From NCBI GenBank assembly GCA_037444845.1, contig JBBILQ010000098.1, positions 1 to 5,299 on the forward strand: DNA of 5,299 nt, in the 5' to 3' direction. Below, one piece after another: positions 1-3,972 of the stretch. The position numbers and the translations under genes were made by a program. Within the stretch, counting starts at the first letter, position 1, and each line of letters starts with the position of its first letter. The notes under the pieces were generated by a model. That model searched no databases. It was not told the DNA's origin and saw nothing but the letters and a program-made list of their open reading frames with translations. Source of the stretch: JARYMI01 sp037444845 (GTDB lineage Bacteria; Acidobacteriota; Aminicenantia; Aminicenantales; UBA8522).

Positions 1-73
1 ATAAAGGACTTGCCTCTCTTCAGGTTATTCAATTGGATTATTCCGCCTCGGATTCCTACTCTTTTACGCCTTA

Positions 74-102
74 TATATACCTGAACTTACCGTTCTTGTC
101 AA
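74..102 (-). promoter_or_regulatory. Leftward sigma-70-type promoter
   Basis: Read on the minus strand, a perfect -35 box TTGACA (97-102) is followed by exactly 17 bases and then TATATA (74-79), a good -10 box. Transcription would start near 66-68 and run out of the left edge. No convincing start codon with a Shine-Dalgarno site lies in the remaining 66 bases, so the window would hold only the 5' leader of a divergent gene outside it. The match to consensus is seen directly; activity and target are inferred. Confidence 0.5.
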
Positions 103-158
103 AACTCTCTCCTTATTTTGCTCCTCAATCCCGGAGGAACGCGCGCCCCGCCGGCTGC

Positions 159-180
159 TTGAAAAAAATCGGCTTTTCAA
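159..180. promoter_or_regulatory. Inverted repeat upstream of the sensor kinase gene, possible operator
   Basis: TTGAAAA (159-165) and TTTTCAA (174-180) form a perfect 7-bp inverted repeat with an 8-base spacer, ending 23 bases before the kinase start codon. The left arm also contains a -35-like TTGAAA, but the only -10-like sequence (TATAGA, 187-192) is too far away for a good promoter. It could bind a dimeric regulator, including the NarL-family protein encoded by the second gene, or it could be chance in an A/T-rich stretch. Confidence 0.3.
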
Positions 181-203
181 AGAAAATATAGAACACACGG
201 GAA

Positions 204-1685
204 ATGCGTAAAACAAAGATTCTCATCATAGAGGACGACCCTGCGGCCGCCAGGGAAACGGAACGTCTCCTCAAAAATCTCGGCTATTCTGCCTCGCCGC
301 TTAGCCCTTCCGAGAAGAGACCGCTTTCCTGCCTCCGAAAGCATGAATCCGGTCTCGTCCTTCTGAACCTTTCGCCTGGAAAGGAAGCGCCGAGAATTGA
401 TCTGGCTCAAGGAATTCGCGAGGAGCTCAATATCCCTGTTATTTTCCTTGCGGCCTCCTCTGATAAGAAGACACTCAAAATGGCCCAGAGGGCCGAGCCG
501 TTCGGTTATCTCCTCAAGCCACTAACCGAAGAAAACCTCGAGATAGCCATCGAGACGACCTTAGCTAGGCATGCCTTCGAGAAAAAGATCGAGGACAGAG
601 CGAAAGGTGCCATCCGGGAGAGCGAAGAGCGCTACTTTCAGCTTGTCGATAATATCAGCGAGGGGGTCGTCATTCAGGATAAAAAAGGTATCATCACATC
701 GGCCAACGAAAGATTCCTGGCGATGATTGGCTATAGACGGCGGGAGGTTATCGGTCGCCTCATCACCCAGTTCCTCGGCGAAGGGTGGCTGAGAAAAGAG
801 GATGAGACCGGAGCGGCGGAAGAAGATCGCTGGCGCTCCGTTGAGCTTGCCTGGAAGAGGAAGGACGGCAAGAGAGTTTACACTATTCTTTCGCGGCGGC
901 CCATCCATGACCCGAAAGGCCGCCTGGAAGGTTATGTCTCTGTCTTGACCGATATCACGGAGCGCCGCCAGGTCGAGCTCGAGCTCCGCCGCTCTCAGGA
1001 AGAACTGCGGAGCCTTTCCCATCATATCCAATCTGTGAGAGAGAAAGAGAGCAAGCGCATCGCCGGCGAGATCCATGACGTCTTGGGCCAGCAATTGACG
1101 GCCTTGAAAATCGACCTCTCCTGGCTCTCAAGCCGAGTTGGTCCCCTTGGCGAAAGCGGAAAGGAGATTAAGGACAAAATAAGCGCGATGTCCGATCTGA
1201 TAGACAAAACGATCCAGAGCGTCCAGAAAATCTCGGCCGAGCTGAGACCCGTTCTGCTCGATGACTTAGGACTCGGGCCAGCGATTGAATGGCTGGCTCA
1301 GGATTTCGAGAGCCGGACCAAAATCAAGTGCCGGGTTCGGGCGAGTTGCGATGATATCGACCTCCACCCGGATAGCTCCACCGCCATCTTCCGGATATCC
1401 CAGGAGGCCCTGACCAATGTCGCCCGTCATGCTAAGGCGACAGCGGTGGACATCAGCCTGGGAGAGAAGGAAGGGACTCTGATCCTGAAGATCAGCGATA
1501 ACGGCAAGGGAATCAAAGAAAACGAGATTTACGCCCCTTCATCCTTTGGCTTGATGGGCATGAGGGAGCGAATCCGCCCGTTTGGCGGCCATCTCGAAAT
1601 CGTGGGCAGCCCCGAAAAAGGGACTGTGCTGAGTGTCGCCGTGCCCCTGGAAAGAGGGAAGCATAAGCAAAAAACGGGAAGATGA
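204..1685 (+). CDS. Soluble hybrid sensor histidine kinase (receiver-PAS-HisKA_3-HATPase), NarX/DegS class
   Basis: A 493-residue cytoplasmic sensor kinase with no membrane segment or signal peptide. An N-terminal receiver (about 4-122) is followed by a PAS domain (about 138-255) ending in the usual DITERR, a short charged helical linker, a HisKA_3 dimerisation domain with phospho-acceptor His291 in EIHDVLGQ, and a HATPase domain with N-box Asn405, G1 box DNGKG (432-436) and G2 box FGLMGMRERI (448-457). It should autophosphorylate on His291 and pass phosphate to the response regulator that overlaps its stop codon. The receiver is odd: the acidic pocket (Glu10, Asp11, Asp12) and Lys105 remain, but the phospho-acceptor Asp is Asn55 and the conserved Thr/Ser is Ala83, so it is probably a phosphate-independent input domain. 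ATG 204 is the only reasonable start, because TAG at 189-191 is in frame upstream and the receiver begins at once. The ribosome site is weak (GGGA very close to the ATG). The signal sensed is unknown. Confidence 0.93.
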   Translation: MRKTKILIIEDDPAAARETERLLKNLGYSASPLSPSEKRPLSCLRKHESGLVLLNLSPGKEAPRIDLAQGIREELNIPVIFLAASSDKKTLKMAQRAEPFGYLLKPLTEENLEIAIETTLARHAFEKKIEDRAKGAIRESEERYFQLVDNISEGVVIQDKKGIITSANERFLAMIGYRRREVIGRLITQFLGEGWLRKEDETGAAEEDRWRSVELAWKRKDGKRVYTILSRRPIHDPKGRLEGYVSVLTDITERRQVELELRRSQEELRSLSHHIQSVREKESKRIAGEIHDVLGQQLTALKIDLSWLSSRVGPLGESGKEIKDKISAMSDLIDKTIQSVQKISAELRPVLLDDLGLGPAIEWLAQDFESRTKIKCRVRASCDDIDLHPDSSTAIFRISQEALTNVARHAKATAVDISLGEKEGTLILKISDNGKGIKENEIYAPSSFGLMGMRERIRPFGGHLEIVGSPEKGTVLSVAVPLERGKHKQKTGR

Positions 1686-2317
1686 TTAAGGTGCTGATTG
1701 CGGACGATCATACCCTGGTAAGGAAGGGTTTGCGGCAGCTTCTCCTTCAAAGCCGGGCAGTGGGGGTCGTCGACGAAGCCAGAGACGGCAAAGAGACAAT
1801 CGCCAAGGTCGGCGCTAATCCTTACGATGTTGTCCTTCTTGATATTTCGTTTCCCGGCCGGAGCGGGATTGAGGTCCTCAAGCAGCTCAAATCCCTGCGA
1901 CCAAAGCTTCCAGTCCTCATTTTGAGCATGCATCCTGAAGAGCAGTACGCCGTCCGGGCCCTCAGGGCGGGGGCGGGTGGTTACCTAACCAAGGAGAGCG
2001 CCCCCGATGAGCTTATCGAGGCGATTCAGAAACTTGCCCGGGGAGGGAAATACATCACCGCGTCGCTTGCGGACAGGCTGGCCGAGGAAATAGGTGAGAC
2101 GTCGGGCGAGGAACTTCCCCACGCGCGCCTCTCAGACCGCGAGTACCAGGTCCTGTGCATGATAGCTTCCGGGAAAACCGTAAAGGAAATCGGGAAGGAG
2201 CTTAACCTGAGCGTCAAAACCATCAGCACCCACCGGGCCCGCATTCTGCAGAAGATGAACCTGAGGAATAACGCCCAGCTCACGCACTACGCCATAAAAT
2301 ACAGGCTCGTCGACTAG
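1682..2317 (+). CDS. NarL/FixJ-family response regulator
   Basis: A 211-residue DNA-binding response regulator of normal family length. The receiver (about 1-118) has acidic residues Asp8 and Asp9, phospho-acceptor Asp54 in LLDISFPG, switch Ser82 and Lys104, so it should be phosphorylatable. A linker leads to a LuxR-type helix-turn-helix (about 148-205) containing LSDREYQVL and the recognition region LSVKTISTHRARILQKM. Its ATG overlaps the kinase stop codon in an ATGA arrangement, indicating translational coupling and cognate pairing with the HisKA_3 kinase. It probably activates or represses promoters as a phosphorylated dimer. Its target genes cannot be read from the window; the inverted repeat upstream of the kinase gene is one candidate for autoregulation. 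Confidence 0.95.
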   Translation: MIKVLIADDHTLVRKGLRQLLLQSRAVGVVDEARDGKETIAKVGANPYDVVLLDISFPGRSGIEVLKQLKSLRPKLPVLILSMHPEEQYAVRALRAGAGGYLTKESAPDELIEAIQKLARGGKYITASLADRLAEEIGETSGEELPHARLSDREYQVLCMIASGKTVKEIGKELNLSVKTISTHRARILQKMNLRNNAQLTHYAIKYRLVD

Positions 2318-2325
2318 GGAGTCCT

Positions 2326-2730
2326 ATGTCCAAGATAGCTAAAGAGGCATTGACGAAACTCATTAGAGAGGCTCTCCTGGCCAGGGATGAAATCATTTTT
2401 GCCTATGTCCACGGTTCCTTCTTGAGTCTTCCAGAGTTTCGTGATATTGACATCGCTCTCTTTGTTAACGCGGCGGAAGTTACCTCGAAAGAGGCCTTCG
2501 ATTATTCGTTCAGGCTATCCGTTGAACTTTCTCATCTCGCCTCCCAAGACATCGACATCCAGATTATGAATTACGCCCCCCTCGGGTTTCGTCACAGCGT
2601 CTTTAAAAATGGGCGCCTCCTTTTCAGCAGGGATGAAACTCTCAGGGCCGACCTTATTGAAGGAACTGTCCTGGAATATATTGCCTTTTACGAGCTGTCG
2701 TTACAATACATCCGGGAGCTGGTGCTCTAA
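2326..2730 (+). CDS. mntA: MntA-type nucleotidyltransferase antitoxin (MNT domain, type VII toxin-antitoxin)
   Basis: A 134-residue minimal nucleotidyltransferase. It carries the catalytic signature in YVHGSFLSLPEFRDIDIAL: Gly30-Ser31, then Asp40 and Asp42, with Asp77 in DIDIQI as the probable third carboxylate. Studied MntA proteins block their HEPN partner by attaching AMP to a tyrosine near its active site. That role is inferred here from the motif and from the HepT-like gene 22 bp downstream. The spacing is GS-X8-DxD, two residues shorter than the textbook GS-X10-DxD, which probably marks a subfamily and not damage. The start codon lies 8 bp after the response regulator stop, with GGGAG (2317-2321) as ribosome site, so it is probably cotranscribed with the two-component genes. 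Confidence 0.85.
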   Translation: MSKIAKEALTKLIREALLARDEIIFAYVHGSFLSLPEFRDIDIALFVNAAEVTSKEAFDYSFRLSVELSHLASQDIDIQIMNYAPLGFRHSVFKNGRLLFSRDETLRADLIEGTVLEYIAFYELSLQYIRELVL

Positions 2731-2738
2731 TAAGAAAT

Positions 2739-2744
2739 GGGGAG
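2739..2744 (+). promoter_or_regulatory. Ribosome binding site fixing the hepT start
   Basis: GGGGAG lies 8 bases before the ATG at 2753. It supports that ATG over the in-frame ATG at 2609, which would add 48 residues that overlap mntA in another frame and do not resemble the HepT family. Confidence 0.7.
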
Positions 2745-2752
2745 ACAATGAG

Positions 2753-3175
2753 ATGATTGACATCGAGAAAATTAAGAGTCGAATCTCCGAAATCAAGAGA
2801 AATATTGAAAAAGTAAAAAAATACGCCGGGCTCCCCGAAGAGGAATTCTGGGGAGACGAGAGGAACATCCTCTCGGTAAAACATCTTCTTTTGGAATCCA
2901 TCGAGGCCTGCGGCAACATCTGCGTCCACATCTTGGCTCAAAAAGCTTACCAGGCGCCGTCGAGTTTTGCCGAGTGTTTCGAGCATTTGCACCGAGCGGC
3001 TGTTATTGACGAGGAGCTATCGCTCAAGCTCAGAAACATGGCCAGATTCCGAAACATCCTGGTCCACCGATACTGGGAAGTGGATGAGAAAAAAATCCTC
3101 CAATATGCCAAAAACAACCTCGGAGACTTTGAACAATTCTTGAGGGCGACCGTCAACTATTTGCAAATAACCTGA
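2753..3175 (+). CDS. hepT: HepT-like HEPN ribonuclease toxin (DUF86)
   Basis: A 140-residue, mostly alpha-helical HEPN-domain protein of usual HepT length. The active-site signature RX4HXY is intact: Arg100, His105 and Tyr107 in RFRNILVHRYW. In characterised HepT/MntA pairs this motif gives RNase activity, and the tyrosine is the residue that MntA modifies with AMP. Here the antitoxin gene comes first and the toxin follows after 22 bp with its own strong ribosome site. The N-terminal helix is rich in Lys, Glu and Ile (about 1-25). The family assignment is firm from the motif and from pairing with an MNT gene. Whether the pair acts in phage defence, stress response or stabilisation is not visible. 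The stop codon faces the stop of the PilZ gene across 8 bp, with no clear terminator. Confidence 0.88.
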   Translation: MIDIEKIKSRISEIKRNIEKVKKYAGLPEEEFWGDERNILSVKHLLLESIEACGNICVHILAQKAYQAPSSFAECFEHLHRAAVIDEELSLKLRNMARFRNILVHRYWEVDEKKILQYAKNNLGDFEQFLRATVNYLQIT

Positions 3176-3183
3176 TTGGTTAG

Positions 3184-3543
3184 TTATTCCTGTGGCTTAA
3201 GCACAGTGGTGAGTTCTTTTCTGGCTTTTTTAGAGAGTGCCAGAAATTCGAGCCCGACATCAAAAACCCCTGGCTCACCAGGCGGAAGCTCCCGAAACCA
3301 GATGACCCGGGCCCTGGCTTCAATCGAGGTGCCGGCGGGAAGGAAAAACTCGATGTTGAGCTCCTGGCCGACCTCGAGCCGCTCATCGCTGTAAATGCGG
3401 ACTCCTCCCCGACTGATGTTTGATACTCGTTGCCTTTTAGTCCGCCGTCCTTTAGGCCGCTTACTGGCCTGCCGACACAGAACCGGCGCCATCACCCGCG
3501 GATACCTCCGCCGCTCCGTTCTTGGTCTGTGCGAATGTTTCAT
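3184..3543 (-). CDS. PilZ-domain protein, probable cyclic-di-GMP receptor
   Basis: A 119-residue single-domain PilZ protein. Both c-di-GMP-binding signatures are present: RxxxR (Arg12 to Arg16 in RRRYPR) and the [D/N]xSxxG motif as NISRGG (Asn42, Ser44, Gly47). The rest fits the PilZ barrel, with GQELNIEFFLP, a ARVIWFRE strand and FDVGLEF near the end. The segment between the two motifs is very basic (KRPKGRRTKRQR). It probably binds c-di-GMP and alters motility, adhesion or exopolysaccharide output through a partner not visible here. The start is forced: an in-frame stop lies just upstream, and the next Met (residue 18) would remove RxxxR. There is no Shine-Dalgarno site in front of the ATG, only A/T-rich sequence, so initiation may be weak or controlled by the structured leader upstream. 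Confidence 0.9.
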   Translation of the reverse strand: MKHSHRPRTERRRYPRVMAPVLCRQASKRPKGRRTKRQRVSNISRGGVRIYSDERLEVGQELNIEFFLPAGTSIEARARVIWFRELPPGEPGVFDVGLEFLALSKKARKELTTVLKPQE

Positions 3544-3565
3544 ATTAATATAATCGCATTAAATT

Positions 3566-3665
3566 CCCTTACGCCTAAGGGCTACCCACGACCGATCAAG
3601 ATAGACGCTATTTTCTGGGTAATCCTTCACTTCGAGAGGGACGATTGGGATGGAGATGGTAGCCC
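3566..3665 (-). promoter_or_regulatory. Structured 5' leader of the PilZ gene with two competing helices
   Basis: In the leftward transcript GGGCTACC (3665-3658) can pair perfectly with GGTAGCCC (3586-3579), closing a 71-nt domain. The last three bases of that helix (3581-3579) also begin a second hairpin, CCCTTA-GGCG-TAAGGG (3581-3566), so the two helices exclude each other. The second hairpin ends 22 bases before the PilZ start codon. This resembles a riboswitch or attenuator layout. I do not recognise the GEMM c-di-GMP riboswitch or any other known class in the 71-nt domain. The same inverted repeats could instead bound a small dispersed repeat. Confidence 0.35.
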
Positions 3666-3690
3666 ATAACTCAGCGCATTCATACTAAAT

Positions 3691-3718
3691 ATTTTAGTTG
3701 ATTTCTGGTCATTTCCAA
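3691..3718 (-). promoter_or_regulatory. Putative leftward promoter of the PilZ gene
   Basis: On the minus strand TTGGAA (3713-3718) is followed, 16 bases later, by TAAAAT (3691-3696). The -10 is one base from consensus, the -35 two. A start near 3684 would give a leader of about 140 nt containing both competing helices. The -10 lies inside a 15-bp palindrome (ACTAAA-TAT-TTTAGT, 3684-3698), which could be an operator. Confidence 0.35.
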
Positions 3719-3764
3719 AGCTTTTAATTAGCCTGATCTATTCACAAAATGATACGATAAAACG

Positions 3765-3822
3765 CCCCCTCCCCTGGCGGGAGGGGATAGAGGGGAGGGG
3801 GAATCTTTGAATGATCCCCCTC
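3765..3822. repeat. Overlapping G/C-rich inverted repeats inside the MITE-like element
   Basis: CCCCCTCCCCT (3765-3775) is a perfect 11-bp inverted repeat of AGGGGAGGGGG (3791-3801). Within it, CCCCTCCC (3766-3773) can instead pair with GGGAGGGG (3779-3786). GAGGGGGA (3795-3802) can also pair with TCCCCCTC (3815-3822). The region can thus fold in several alternative ways. Confidence 0.7.
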
Positions 3823-3830
3823 ACCCCGAC

Positions 3831-3860
3831 CCTCTCCCACATGGGGAGAGGAGATTTTTT
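3831..3860 (+). terminator. Terminator-like hairpin with T-run at the right side of the MITE-like element
   Basis: CCTCTCCC (3831-3838), loop ACATG, then GGGAGAGG (3844-3851) forms an 8-bp G/C-rich stem, followed after three bases by six Ts (3855-3860). This matches a Rho-independent terminator on the plus strand. No rightward gene ends nearby, so its role would be to shield the oxidoreductase gene from read-through, or it may simply be part of the repeat. Confidence 0.35.
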
Positions 3861-3885
3861 CCTTTCATTTCGTGAATAGTCCAGG

Positions 3886-3972
3886 TTAGGAAGTTAGCCC
3901 ATTTTACTTTTTTCGAATTGAATTTTAATGTAGAATATAGAAAAATTAGCTGTTCTTGAATAGGGTTTCAAA
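3886..3972 (+). other. A/T-rich leader of the oxidoreductase-acetyltransferase gene
   Basis: This 87-bp stretch between the MITE-like element and the GTG start is strongly A/T-rich and should contain the gene's promoter. Possible -10 boxes are TAGAAT (3931-3936) and TATAGA (3936-3941), but neither has a good -35 box at proper spacing. No repeat or RNA element is evident. Confidence 0.2.
3962..3965 (+). promoter_or_regulatory. Ribosome binding site supporting a GTG start
   Basis: AGGG lies 7 bases before GTG 3973. In the coding frame a TAG stop sits at 3961-3963 and the Rossmann fold begins a few codons after the GTG. The nearby ATG at 3983 is in another frame, so GTG 3973 is the likely start. 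Confidence 0.55.

Larger units (their letters stand above)
3732..3885. mobile_element. MITE-like non-coding element with terminal inverted repeats
   Basis: The ends 3732-3752 and 3865-3885 are inverted repeats matching at 18 of 21 positions, sharing the core CTATTCAC and an AAATGA inner edge. TTAG stands immediately outside both ends (3728-3731 and 3886-3889), consistent with a 4-bp target duplication. The roughly 154-bp body encodes nothing and is packed with C-rich and G-rich tracts forming hairpins. It has no transposase, so if mobile it would depend on one elsewhere. Similar CCCTCTCCC/GGGGAGAGG palindromes are familiar as dispersed repeats in many genomes. The mobile-element call is inferred from structure alone. 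Confidence 0.6.

Noticed and set aside
5..211. Rightward open stretch of 68 codons at the left end
   Set aside because: It has no ATG, GTG or TTG start in frame, overlaps the kinase start, and its translation resembles nothing recognisable.
561..1094. Long open frame antisense to the kinase gene
   Set aside because: It lies wholly within a strongly recognisable kinase coding region on the other strand and its product resembles no family.
1529..1933. Minus-strand open frame across the kinase/regulator junction
   Set aside because: It is antisense to two conserved domains, HATPase and receiver, and shows no motif or ribosome site.
2609..2752. Longer N terminus for HepT starting at ATG 2609
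   Set aside because: It would overlap the 3' part of mntA in another frame. The 48 added residues look non-coding, and a strong ribosome site precedes ATG 2753.
3165..3190. Bidirectional terminator between hepT and the PilZ gene
   Set aside because: Only a 5-bp A/T-rich stem with no T-run is present, too weak to call.
3579..3665. GEMM-type c-di-GMP riboswitch upstream of the PilZ gene
   Set aside because: The location is attractive, but the conserved GEMM sequence blocks are not visible, so only an unclassified structured leader is claimed.
3430..3669. Rightward 79-codon frame over the PilZ start and leader
   Set aside because: Its first half is antisense to the PilZ gene and the rest runs through the inverted-repeat leader. 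No family resemblance or ribosome site.
3765..3851. CRISPR-like array suggested by repeated G/C-rich tracts
   Set aside because: The tracts are inverted and of unequal length with no regular spacers. They are hairpin arms inside one element.
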